From CAZPXF01 sp964590945 (GTDB taxonomy: Bacteria > Bacillota > Clostridia > Lachnospirales > Lachnospiraceae): a stretch of DNA of 14,668 nucleotides. The DNA is taken from positions 1 through 14,668 of the forward strand of contig CAZPXF010000054.1 of NCBI GenBank assembly GCA_964590945.1, written 5' to 3'. A program made the position numbers and the translations under genes. Below are positions 1-6,810 of the stretch, piece after piece (within the stretch, counting starts at the first letter, position 1; every line of letters begins with the position of its first letter). The notes beneath the pieces are model-generated. The model was not told the origin of the DNA and did not search any database. It saw only the letters and a list, made by a program, of their open reading frames with translations.

Positions 1-161
1 TGTTTCTGGAAAAATATGGTTCCAGCATGTGCCGCGATCTGATCGGACATGATATTTCCAGGCCGGGAGAGCTGGATAAGGTTCTGGAAGAGGGCACGAT
101 GTTCAGCTTTTGTCCGCAGGTTGCGGCAGATGCGATCGAGATGCTGAAAAAGGTATTATAA
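1..161 (+). CDS. C_GCAxxG_C_C-type redox protein, C-terminal fragment
   Basis: An open frame enters from the left edge (first full codon at 3) and stops at TAA 159-161, leaving about 52 residues. The visible tail reads FLEKYGSSMCRDLIGHDIS, then a Pro/Glu linker, then a second Cys in FSFCPQVAADAIEML. A 'FGs..CReL.G.D' segment followed by 'CP..v..A.e.l' is the pattern I know from the C-terminal half of the small C_GCAxxG_C_C putative redox proteins. The defining GCAxxG motif would lie upstream, outside the window, so the call rests on the tail alone. These proteins are thought to carry redox-active cysteines or a metal centre; no reaction is established. The next gene starts 40 bases downstream without a visible promoter, so the two are probably cotranscribed. 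It could instead be another Cys-rich small protein. Confidence 0.7.
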   Translation, partial: FLEKYGSSMCRDLIGHDISRPGELDKVLEEGTMFSFCPQVAADAIEMLKKVL

Positions 162-201
162 TCACAGCGCCTGACAGGGCGGATTTTGGAAGGAGCAGAG
201 T

Positions 202-1200
202 ATGGACAGAATAAAAGGTCTGAGGGAGCTGGTCGAAAGTGAGAAGTACAGAAAAGCTTTGAACCTTCCCAAAAAAGTGACAGAAGAGTACAGGCTTCTT
301 GCACAGGGAGAGTATAACATGAACTACATATTTGTCCATCCGTCTGACGGGCAGAAGCTTCTGCTGCGGGTAAACTGCGGAAGTCAGATGCATCTTGAGC
401 ATCAGATCGAGTATGAATATCACGCGTTAAAGCTTCTGGAAAAGTCGGGACGTACGCCGAAAGCGGTCTATGTCGACGGGAGCAGAGAATATCTGGATCA
501 TGGGGTCATGGTCATGGAATTTCTTCCGGGACATGCGCTGGATTACCGCACGGAGCTTTCTGCGGCGGCGGCATGTCTGGCGGACATTCACAGTGTAAAA
601 CTGGATGGATCGTCCGGACTTCTTGCCCCGGGGAATCCGCTGAGTGCGATCCTTGAAGAATGTGAAGAGATGGTCGGAACATATATGGATTCTCCGCTCG
701 GAGATGAAGGGAAAAAGAAGAAGATCCGGCTTATGCTGGACAGAGGCTGGAAACGGCTGGAAAGCATAGAAAATGCCAGAACATATCATTGCTGCATCAA
801 TACGGAGCTTAATTCTACCAATTTTCTGATCAATGATTGCGGGAAGGATTATCTGATCGACTGGGAGAAGCCGTTATATGGGGATCCGGCACAGGATCTG
901 GGACATTTTCTGGCGCCGACTACGACATTCTGGAAAACGGATGTGATATTGCAGCCGGAGGAGATGGACGCATTTATAGATGAGTATATCCGGAAGGTGG
1001 ATGGCAGATTTGATACGGCCGGCCTGAAAGAGCGGACGCATATATTCATACCGGTCACCTGTCTGCGCGGCGTGACATGGTGCGCAATGGCGTGGGTGCA
1101 GTATCAGTCCCCGGATAAGCTTATATTTAACGAATCGACGTTCCGGAAGCTGGAAGCATATCTGTCGGATGAGTTCCTGGATATGGTATTAGCGTATTAA
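202..1200 (+). CDS. APH/choline-kinase-fold phosphotransferase with altered catalytic loop
   Basis: A 332-residue protein with the two-lobed plan of aminoglycoside phosphotransferase/choline kinase-like small-molecule kinases. Seen: a nucleotide-loop-like GEYNMNYIF (36-44), a beta strand LLLRVN (53-58) at the usual ATP-anchoring position, a hinge VMEFLPG (104-110), the catalytic-loop region CINTELNSTNFLI (198-210) and the metal-binding IDWEKP (219-224), with D228 and D232 after it. In the family the catalytic loop is HxDxxxxN. Here the aligned residues are N200, E202 and N207, so the catalytic Asp is Glu and the His is Asn. It may therefore be a kinase with changed chemistry, or a non-catalytic ligand binder. 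The ATG at 202 has GGAAGGAG upstream at suitable spacing. It follows the redox-protein fragment by 40 bases. The substrate is unknown; the sugar and nucleoside genes downstream suggest a sugar or nucleoside derivative (inference). Confidence 0.8.
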   Translation: MDRIKGLRELVESEKYRKALNLPKKVTEEYRLLAQGEYNMNYIFVHPSDGQKLLLRVNCGSQMHLEHQIEYEYHALKLLEKSGRTPKAVYVDGSREYLDHGVMVMEFLPGHALDYRTELSAAAACLADIHSVKLDGSSGLLAPGNPLSAILEECEEMVGTYMDSPLGDEGKKKKIRLMLDRGWKRLESIENARTYHCCINTELNSTNFLINDCGKDYLIDWEKPLYGDPAQDLGHFLAPTTTFWKTDVILQPEEMDAFIDEYIRKVDGRFDTAGLKERTHIFIPVTCLRGVTWCAMAWVQYQSPDKLIFNESTFRKLEAYLSDEFLDMVLAY

Positions 1201-1245
1201 GTTCCCGTTTATTGATAGCGCCTATAAGTATATGCGGATTATCAA

Positions 1246-1275
1246 TTTCAATTACAGATTAATTTTTGCTATACT
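1246..1275 (+). promoter_or_regulatory. Probable sigma-A promoter for the TVP38-LysR operon
   Basis: TATACT at 1270-1275 is preceded by TG at 1267-1268, forming an extended -10 (TGC-TATACT). A weak -35, TTTCAA (1246-1251), lies 18 bases upstream. The site is in the 104-base gap between the kinase gene and the TVP38 gene, about 20 bases before the ribosome binding site. I see no clear terminator in this gap, so read-through from upstream is also possible. Confidence 0.5.
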
Positions 1276-1294
1276 GAACTTAATTTATAATCTT

Positions 1295-1301
1295 GGAGGG
1301 G
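1295..1301 (+). promoter_or_regulatory. Ribosome binding site fixing the TVP38-family start
   Basis: GGAGGGG ends just before ATG 1305. An in-frame TTG at 1293 would overlap this site and has no Shine-Dalgarno sequence of its own, so ATG 1305 is preferred. Confidence 0.75.
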
Positions 1302-1304
1302 ACT

Positions 1305-2003
1305 ATGAAAAACAAGAATAAATGGTTAAGTAAGATTATATTGGTGATCGTAATAGCAGTTTGCGCAGTGTGTTATTTCTGCGTGCCGTCGATACACAGT
1401 GGATTCCAGAAGATCGCCGGGATGTTTGCAACCGGAGATTTTACGATTTTGAGGGATTTTGTGGCTTCATATGGAATCTATGCGGCGGCGGTTTCGTTTC
1501 TGCTTATGATCCTGCAGTCGATCGCGGCTCCGCTGCCGGCGTTTCTTTTGACATTTGCCAATGCGAACCTGTTCGGATGGTGGAAAGGAGCGATCCTTTC
1601 CTGGTCAAGCGCAATGGCAGGCGCGGCAGTCTGCTTTTTTATCGCGAGAATCCTCGGAAGGGATGTCGTTGAGAAACTTAACGGGAAAAATGGCGTTCGT
1701 CAGATGGAAGAGTTTTTTGAGAGACACGGAAGACTGTGCATTCTGATCGCAAGATTGCTTCCGTTTATCTCGTTTGATATCGTCAGTTATGTAGCAGGAC
1801 TTACGGCGATGTCGTTCTGGGGATTTTTCGTTGCTACAGGAATCGGACAGCTTCCGGCAACGATCGTTTATTCCTATGTCGGTGGTATGCTGACAGGCGG
1901 AGCGAAGCTGTTTGTAAATGCACTTCTTATCATCTTTGCCCTGTCAGGACTCATTGTACTTCTGCGTCAGCTATATACAGAGAGGCAGAAAAAGAAAAAA
2001 TGA
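1305..2003 (+). CDS. TVP38/TMEM64 (DedA, SNARE-associated) family membrane protein
   Basis: A 232-residue integral membrane protein. A short Lys-rich N-terminus is followed by a hydrophobic segment at about 10-27, a membrane-embedded core and a C-terminal helix at about 200-220 ending in a Lys-rich tail. Family marks: the re-entrant-type stretch FANANLFGWWKGA with a downstream GAAVCFFIARILGR, and the second half-motif ARLLPFISFDIVSYVAGL followed by GQLPATIVYSYVGG. DedA/TVP38 proteins are linked to lipid translocation or proton-driven transport, and most bacterial members have no assigned substrate. Its stop overlaps the next start by four bases (ATGA, 2000-2003), implying translational coupling. 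TVP38 proteins commonly neighbour TIGR04282/04283-type genes, as I recall. A role in membrane passage of the pathway's glycolipid or solute is inference. Confidence 0.88.
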   Translation: MKNKNKWLSKIILVIVIAVCAVCYFCVPSIHSGFQKIAGMFATGDFTILRDFVASYGIYAAAVSFLLMILQSIAAPLPAFLLTFANANLFGWWKGAILSWSSAMAGAAVCFFIARILGRDVVEKLNGKNGVRQMEEFFERHGRLCILIARLLPFISFDIVSYVAGLTAMSFWGFFVATGIGQLPATIVYSYVGGMLTGGAKLFVNALLIIFALSGLIVLLRQLYTERQKKKK

Positions 2004-2683
2004 AAAATGCATTGATTATTTTTTCGGCAGTGCCGGGGCGGAACGAAACAACCCCCCGGCTAGCGCCATTTTTGGAAGAAAATGAATGTGAAAAGCTGTA
2101 TGCCTGTTTTCTGAAGGATATCTATGGAAAAGCGCTGAAAACGGGCGCGGATGTTCTTGTCTTTTTTACGCCGGACAGCGGGGAAGCCCGGATGCGGGAA
2201 ATACTTGGAGATCGGGCGAGGTATCTTCCACAATTTGGAGATAATATAGGTATCCGGATGAAAAATGCGATAGGAATTGCGCTGCGTCTCGGCTATGAAA
2301 AATGCATTCTGATCGGTTCGGACTGTCCGCAGATCCATGCAGAGACGCTGATACAGGCATTTGACAATCTGGATAAGAAGGACGTTGTGATCCATCCGAC
2401 GCTGGACGGCGGTTATTACCTGATCGGAATGAAGCGGGAATATGATTCGATCTGGGAAATTGAAAGATATGGGACTAATACGGTGATCTATGATACGCTG
2501 AAGCATATGCGGAATGAGCATTTGAGCACATCGATCGGCCAGCTGTATTATGATGTCGATGACGTGGAGGATCTGAGGAGGCTTTACCGCGATGTTGCGG
2601 CCGGGATCATCGATAATTGTCCTTTTACGGCGGAATATCTGCGGAATGATCTGCGGGAGAAATTGGAGAATGGAAATGAATGA
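2000..2683 (+). CDS. TIGR04282/DUF2064-type nucleotidyltransferase-fold protein, stand-alone copy
   Basis: A 227-residue protein with the Rossmann-like nucleotidyltransferase/glycosyltransferase-A fold of the DUF2064 (TIGR04282, 'arsenosugar biosynthesis-associated') family, related to CofC and MobA. Seen: an N-terminal strand ALIIFSAVPG, the metal-site region CILIGSDCP (102-110, D108), and the hallmark PTLDGGYYLIGMK (133-145). The family usually carries G-x-x-KTRL near residue 18 for nucleotide phosphate binding. This copy reads T18-P19-R20, so the Lys is missing, whereas the fused paralogue at 12010 keeps K18-T19-R20. The protein may use a different nucleotide, or may depend on or regulate the intact paralogue (inference). 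It is coupled to the TVP38 gene by a four-base overlap and has no strong Shine-Dalgarno site of its own. The reaction of the family is not established to my knowledge. Confidence 0.87.
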   Translation: MKNALIIFSAVPGRNETTPRLAPFLEENECEKLYACFLKDIYGKALKTGADVLVFFTPDSGEARMREILGDRARYLPQFGDNIGIRMKNAIGIALRLGYEKCILIGSDCPQIHAETLIQAFDNLDKKDVVIHPTLDGGYYLIGMKREYDSIWEIERYGTNTVIYDTLKHMRNEHLSTSIGQLYYDVDDVEDLRRLYRDVAAGIIDNCPFTAEYLRNDLREKLENGNE

Positions 2684-3653
2684 CAAGAGAGTCGAAGCAT
2701 GTGTTTCCTGCGGGATATGTACGCAGAATTGTTTGTTTCTTGAAAAATATCAGCTTGATCTGAGAGCTTTTGCGGGGCGTCCGGATCTGGCGTACCATTG
2801 CTTTTTGTGCGGGAAGTGCGAGGCGGTCTGTCCCCGGGGGATCAGCGGCAGGGAGATCGCGCTGGAGCACAGAAGGAAAACTGTGCGGGAGCGGGGCGGA
2901 AAGCTGCCGGACAAATCATATGATGGTCTGGTACTGGAAAAGAGTCCGTATAAATTTGCAAATTACAGACATGCAGGCAGGAAATCAGTTCTGTTTACCG
3001 GATGCAATCTGCCGTCTTTTTATCCGGAGACGACGGACAGGCTGGCAGCCGAATTTGCAAAACATGAGGTCGGAGTCGTCTACGACTGCTGCGGTAAGCC
3101 GATCGGGGAGCTTGGACTTAAGAAGGAAGAGAAAGAATGTATTGAACGCATCAATGCGAAGCTGCGAAAGGCGGGGGTCGAAGAAGTGGTCATGGCCTGC
3201 CCGAACTGCTATTATTTTCTGAAAGGGAAGCTGGATGCCGAAATCGTCAGTGTATATCATAAAATGCGGGAGCTGGGGATCGGGCACGCATTGGAGCTGG
3301 GAGATATCCCGATACATTTTCCATGTCCGGATCGCGAAAAAAAGGAGATCATGGAAGACATATTACCGTTTCTGAGAGGAAATGTCAGGGAGGCGTTTCC
3401 AGACGTCCAGTGCTGTGGACTTGGCGGCTGCGCGGCCGGGAAGGAGTCTGATCTGGCACAGGAAATGACAGACCGGGTGAGAAATTCCAATGAGAGCAAG
3501 CTGTATACGTACTGCGCATCGTGCATATGCAGTTTTCGGAGGCGCGGATATGAAGAAGCGCACCATCTTCTTCCGATGATGCTGGATATTGAAGAAAAGG
3601 TTCCGCTTGGCAAGACGCCGATTTTGAACCGGGCAAAGTGCAGATTTAAATAG
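2676..3653 (+). CDS. Ferredoxin plus double-CCG Fe-S oxidoreductase (HdrD/GlpC-like)
   Basis: A 325-residue cytoplasmic Fe-S protein. Residues 9-19 (C9, C12, C15, C19) and 42-52 (C42, C45, C48, C52) form two CxxCxxCxxxC sites for [4Fe-4S] clusters. Two CCG-type modules follow: C110...C138-C139...C175-x-x-C178 and C217...C246-C247...C280-x-x-C283. In heterodisulfide reductase HdrB/HdrD and related subunits, such modules bind the active-site cluster that acts on disulfides or thiols. Spacings here are CX27CCX35CXXC and CX28CCX32CXXC, shorter in the first arm than the classical CX31-39. ATG 2676 is chosen because GGAG at 2665-2668 sits 7 bases upstream; ATG 2670 is also possible. The frame stays open upstream to 2592, but that stretch overlaps the preceding gene and looks non-coding. 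It overlaps the previous stop by 8 bases, hence one operon. A thiol/disulfide redox step in the pathway is inferred. Confidence 0.87.
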   Translation: MNDKRVEACVSCGICTQNCLFLEKYQLDLRAFAGRPDLAYHCFLCGKCEAVCPRGISGREIALEHRRKTVRERGGKLPDKSYDGLVLEKSPYKFANYRHAGRKSVLFTGCNLPSFYPETTDRLAAEFAKHEVGVVYDCCGKPIGELGLKKEEKECIERINAKLRKAGVEEVVMACPNCYYFLKGKLDAEIVSVYHKMRELGIGHALELGDIPIHFPCPDREKKEIMEDILPFLRGNVREAFPDVQCCGLGGCAAGKESDLAQEMTDRVRNSNESKLYTYCASCICSFRRRGYEEAHHLLPMMLDIEEKVPLGKTPILNRAKCRFK

Positions 3654-3681
3654 GAATGAACGGTGATGAGGAAGTGGTAAA

Positions 3682-4575
3682 ATGACGGTAAAAGAACTGG
3701 AAGAATTCTTTGTGATCTGTGAGAGAGGAAGCCTTGCAAAGGCGTCGCGGGAGCTTTATATGTCGCCGCAGGGACTCAGCCGTGTTGTGAAAAATCTGGA
3801 AAATGAATTCACATGCACATTGCTCCGGCGTACTGCCGCCGGGATTGAGCTGACAGAGAGCGGCGAATGCCTGAAAGCATATGCCGGGGAGACGCTCCGG
3901 TCCTACAGGAATCTGTGCAGGGAATTGGAGCAGATACAGCGAAATGCGGAAGGGGCAGTGGATCTTCTGGCTGCATATGATGTGATCCGCTATCTGAAGC
4001 CGGAATGTATTCTGGATTTTCAAAGGCTGTATCCGAAGATTGCCTTTTCTTTTGAGGAATGGCCGGATCGGATCGTCGAGCAGAGGCTGATCGAGAAAAA
4101 AGGGAATATTGCTTTGTCCATCGGCCCGTTTCAGGGAAGCTGTTATGATGTAAAGCCGCTGGTCAAAAGAAGGCTTGGGCTTCTTGCATATAGAGATCAT
4201 CCGCTTTCAGAGAGGAACAAGGTATCTGTCGCAGATCTTAAGGGACAGCCGCTGTACCTTGAGAACAGCAGCTTCAAGCTCAATGAACTCTTTCAGAGCT
4301 GCTGCTGGAGGAAAGGGTTTGAACCGGATATTATCTTTGAGACAAATGGGTTTGACTTTTGCTACAAAATGTGCCGGGAGAAGAAAGGCCTGTCGGTAAC
4401 GGTGGATTTTGTGCATGAGGATATGAAGTCGGAGGATGTCGTGATGATCCCGTTTGAAGAACCTGAGCTTGTATGGGAGATCGGGATCCTGACGGAGAAG
4501 GGAAGTATGATGGAGCCGACAGTACAGCGGTTCTGTCAGTATCTGGAAAATAAAGAAGCATCAACGGAATGTTGA
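3682..4575 (+). CDS. LysR-family transcriptional regulator
   Basis: A 297-residue protein of normal LysR length. The N-terminal winged helix-turn-helix covers about 1-60, with GSLAKASRELYMSPQGLSR (16-34) as the HTH core and LLRRTAAGIELTESG as the wing. The rest matches the two-lobed periplasmic-binding-protein-like effector domain, for example WPDRIVEQRLIEKKGNIALS and KRRLGLLAYRDHPLS. It starts 28 bases after the Fe-S gene, with GAGGAAG upstream of ATG 3682, so it is the last gene of the TVP38 operon. The gene directly downstream starts the ABC operon and has two dyads before its promoter at spacing typical of LysR control. I infer that it activates the importer operon in response to the transported solute or a derivative. 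It is not divergent from its target, unlike many LysR genes. Confidence 0.93.
   Translation: MTVKELEEFFVICERGSLAKASRELYMSPQGLSRVVKNLENEFTCTLLRRTAAGIELTESGECLKAYAGETLRSYRNLCRELEQIQRNAEGAVDLLAAYDVIRYLKPECILDFQRLYPKIAFSFEEWPDRIVEQRLIEKKGNIALSIGPFQGSCYDVKPLVKRRLGLLAYRDHPLSERNKVSVADLKGQPLYLENSSFKLNELFQSCCWRKGFEPDIIFETNGFDFCYKMCREKKGLSVTVDFVHEDMKSEDVVMIPFEEPELVWEIGILTEKGSMMEPTVQRFCQYLENKEASTEC
4561..4575 (+). promoter_or_regulatory. Candidate LysR recognition dyad (upstream site)
   Basis: TCAAC-GGAAT-GTTGA is a perfect 5-N5-5 inverted repeat over the last codons and stop of the LysR gene. Its centre, 4568, is about -64 from the start predicted by the -10 box at 4620, the position LysR recognition sites usually take. 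It has T-N13-A ends, not the canonical T-N11-A. Confidence 0.4.
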
Positions 4576-4588
4576 AAGGCCGCAACAA

Positions 4589-4605
4589 ATCGATTGTGCA
4601 TCGAT
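4589..4605 (+). promoter_or_regulatory. Candidate LysR activation dyad (-35 region)
   Basis: ATCGAT-TGTGC-ATCGAT is a perfect 6-N5-6 inverted repeat centred at 4597, about -35 from the predicted start, where a good -35 hexamer is missing. This fits an activation-binding site for the LysR protein encoded just upstream. Confidence 0.45.
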
Positions 4606-4619
4606 GATTAAAAAATTGA

Positions 4620-4625
4620 TATAAT
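4620..4625 (+). promoter_or_regulatory. -10 box of the ABC-importer operon
   Basis: A perfect TATAAT at 4620-4625 lies 32 bases before the lipoprotein ATG, with AAGGAGGA at 4642-4649. At 17 bases upstream the sequence is TGCATC, a poor -35; TTGTGC is 20 bases away. A strong -10 with no -35 suggests an activator-dependent promoter. Confidence 0.6.
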
Positions 4626-4657
4626 TGAGCGTATGAAAATGAAGGAGGAAAAAATTT

Positions 4658-5923
4658 ATGAAAAAGAGAATTCTTGCGGCAATGCTTTCCGCGGTTATGG
4701 TTCTTTCTCTGGCTGCGTGCGGATCATCCGGAAGCAGCAGCTCTGAGGACGACAGTTCGACTGCAGTCGAGAGCACCGTCGCTGGATCTGAAGAAGCATC
4801 CTTTGACGAGCTTCTTGAGGAAGCGAAAGGCACAACGGTAACGTTCTACGGGTGGGGCGGAGACGATCTTCTGAACCAGTGGCTCGATGATTATTTTGCA
4901 CCACGTATGAAGGAAAAATATGACATCACGATGGAGCGTGTTCCGATGGATATCGAGGACATTTTAAGCCAGCTTTCCGGTGAGGTTCAGGCGGGAAAAG
5001 AGGATGGAGACATCGATATGATCTGGATCAACGGCGAGAACTTCAAGACTGCGAAGGAGAACAACATGCTCTACGGGCCGTTTGTCACACAGCTCCCGAA
5101 TTTCCAGACTTATATTGACGCGGACGATACCGAGAACCAGTACGATTTCTGCTATCCGATCGAGGGATATGAGGCGCCGTATGGCAAGGCGCAGGTTGTA
5201 TTTATGAACGACAGCGCGGTGACGCCGGAGCAGCCGAAGAACACGGATGAGCTTCTTGAGTATTGTAAGAAATATAAGGGCAAGGTAACCTATCCGGCTC
5301 TTCCGGACTTTACAGGAAGCGTATTTGTCCGTAATGTTATCTATGATATCTGCGGATGGGAGCAGTTCCAGGATATGGAAGCGGACAAGGAGACGGTAAA
5401 AGAGGCGATCGAGCCGGCGCTTGAATACTTACGCGAGCTGAATCCTTATCTGTGGAATGAAGGGAAGACATTCCCGGAGTCATCCACAACAGTTGACAAC
5501 ATGTTCGCAGACGGCGAGCTTGTTATGAATGTGACTTATGGAGCGTATGATGTTGCCACAGGAATTGAGAATGGAACATATACGGACACAACGGTATCCT
5601 TCCAGTTTGAAAAGGGAACGATCGGTAATACAAATTATATCGGCATTGCTTCAAACTCCGGCAACACAGCAGGCGCTATGGTTGCGATCAATGAGATGCT
5701 GGATCCGGAGGTGCAGGCGGACAGATATGCACAGCTCCGTACAATTCCGGTTGTCGACAACAGCACGCTTGATGATGCACAGAAGGAAGCATTTGACTCT
5801 GTAGATATCGGACAGGGTGTAATTCCTCAGGACGAGCTCCTTGAGAAGCGTCTTCCGGAGATGCCGTCAGAGCTTGTTCCGATCATTGAAGAGATCTGGC
5901 AGGAAGAAGTTGTAGGAAAATAG
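4658..5923 (+). CDS. YnjB-type ABC transporter substrate-binding lipoprotein
   Basis: A 421-residue exported lipoprotein: basic start MKKR, hydrophobic core, lipobox LAAC with C21, then a Ser/Asp/Glu-rich linker to about 48. The mature part is an extracellular solute-binding protein: the first strand TVTFYGWGGDDLLNQWLDDYF, then MIWINGENF (121-129) and FDSVDIGQGVIPQDE near the end. The WINGEN motif and overall plan match my recollection of E. coli YnjB (COG4134), the uncharacterised YnjBCD importer, more than thiamine, iron or polyamine binders, though all are one superfamily. Adjacent permease and ATPase genes make it the receptor of a complete importer. The adjoining hydrolase and rhodanese genes hint at a nucleoside-like or sulfur-containing ligand (inference). 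AAGGAGGA lies 8 bases before ATG 4658. It is probably controlled by the LysR dyads upstream. Confidence 0.9.
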   Translation: MKKRILAAMLSAVMVLSLAACGSSGSSSSEDDSSTAVESTVAGSEEASFDELLEEAKGTTVTFYGWGGDDLLNQWLDDYFAPRMKEKYDITMERVPMDIEDILSQLSGEVQAGKEDGDIDMIWINGENFKTAKENNMLYGPFVTQLPNFQTYIDADDTENQYDFCYPIEGYEAPYGKAQVVFMNDSAVTPEQPKNTDELLEYCKKYKGKVTYPALPDFTGSVFVRNVIYDICGWEQFQDMEADKETVKEAIEPALEYLRELNPYLWNEGKTFPESSTTVDNMFADGELVMNVTYGAYDVATGIENGTYTDTTVSFQFEKGTIGNTNYIGIASNSGNTAGAMVAINEMLDPEVQADRYAQLRTIPVVDNSTLDDAQKEAFDSVDIGQGVIPQDELLEKRLPEMPSELVPIIEEIWQEEVVGK

Positions 5924-5933
5924 GAATATCAAT

Positions 5934-6806
5934 ATGAGAAAGAAAATGACGCCATATTTGCTGTTGGTGCCGCAGGCCGTTTTGGGTCTGATCTTTATCA
6001 TTGGTCTGGGAACTGGAATCATCCAAAGCTTAGGGGTGATTCCAGCTTTTGGATTAACGGAACCGACGCTTGATTATTATAAAGAAGTGCTGACACGGCC
6101 GGATACACTTGGCTCCCTGAAATACAGTCTGTATATTGCGTTTGTATCCGCTTTTTTTGCTGCGCTCTTTGGGACGCTGATCTGTCTTCTGCTTGTGCGC
6201 CGGAATAAGACAAAAGGCGGCGTGATGCGTATCGTGCAGCTTCCGATCATCGTTCCTCATGTGGTGGTTGCGCTTTTTGTCGTGAACATCCTGTCTCAGA
6301 ACGGGATCCTGGCGAGAATCTGCGCGGCATTCGGCCTGATCACGGAGCAGCAGCAGTTTCCAATGCTGATATATGATGCGCACGGGATCGGCGTGATCCT
6401 TGCATATCTTTGGAAAGAGATTCCGTTTGTTGTCTATTTTGTGCTCGCTCTGATGGCAAATATCAATGGGCGGCTTGGGGAAGCTGCCGTTAATCTTGGC
6501 GCAAGCTCGTGGAAAGCGTTCACCAGGGTGACGCTTCCGCTCTGTATGAATACGATCCTGAGCGGTTTTCTGATCATATTTGTCTTTGCGCTTGGCGCAT
6601 ATGAGCTGCCGTTTATTCTGGGGGCGACAACGCCGAAAGCGCTGCCGATCCTGGCTTATCTGGAATATTCCAGTCCGGAACTTCGCGACCGTCCATATGC
6701 TATGGCAATAAACGGCATCATTGTCCTGGTATCGCTGATAGCTGCGGTTGTCTACTATCTATTGATCCAAAGAAGCAGCAGAAACCTTTCGGAGCAGGAG
6801 GTGTGA
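5934..6806 (+). CDS. ABC importer permease 1 (YnjC N-half-like)
   Basis: A 290-residue inner-membrane permease with about six hydrophobic segments, including about 8-30, 63-88, 100-120, 153-175, 207-230 and 262-285. The ATPase-docking EAA loop is GEAAVNLGASSWKAFTRVTL (182-201), close to the canonical EAA---G---------I-LP pattern. It begins 10 bases after the lipoprotein stop and 4 bases separate its stop from the next permease start. In E. coli YnjC the two permease halves are fused in one chain, whereas here they are two genes. This is a BPD_transp_1 (CysTW/PotB-like) permease that forms a heterodimer with the next protein. Confidence 0.93.
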   Translation: MRKKMTPYLLLVPQAVLGLIFIIGLGTGIIQSLGVIPAFGLTEPTLDYYKEVLTRPDTLGSLKYSLYIAFVSAFFAALFGTLICLLLVRRNKTKGGVMRIVQLPIIVPHVVVALFVVNILSQNGILARICAAFGLITEQQQFPMLIYDAHGIGVILAYLWKEIPFVVYFVLALMANINGRLGEAAVNLGASSWKAFTRVTLPLCMNTILSGFLIIFVFALGAYELPFILGATTPKALPILAYLEYSSPELRDRPYAMAINGIIVLVSLIAAVVYYLLIQRSSRNLSEQEV

Positions 6807-6810
6807 ACAA

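Noticed and set aside
2592..2675. Upstream extension of the Fe-S protein.
   Set aside because: It overlaps the preceding gene in another frame and the residues do not look like a family N-terminus. A ribosome binding site supports ATG 2676.
2060..2686. Long open frame of about 208 codons on the minus strand.
   Set aside because: It lies antisense to the TIGR04282-type gene and shows no recognisable motif. The + strand protein has clear family motifs over the same span.
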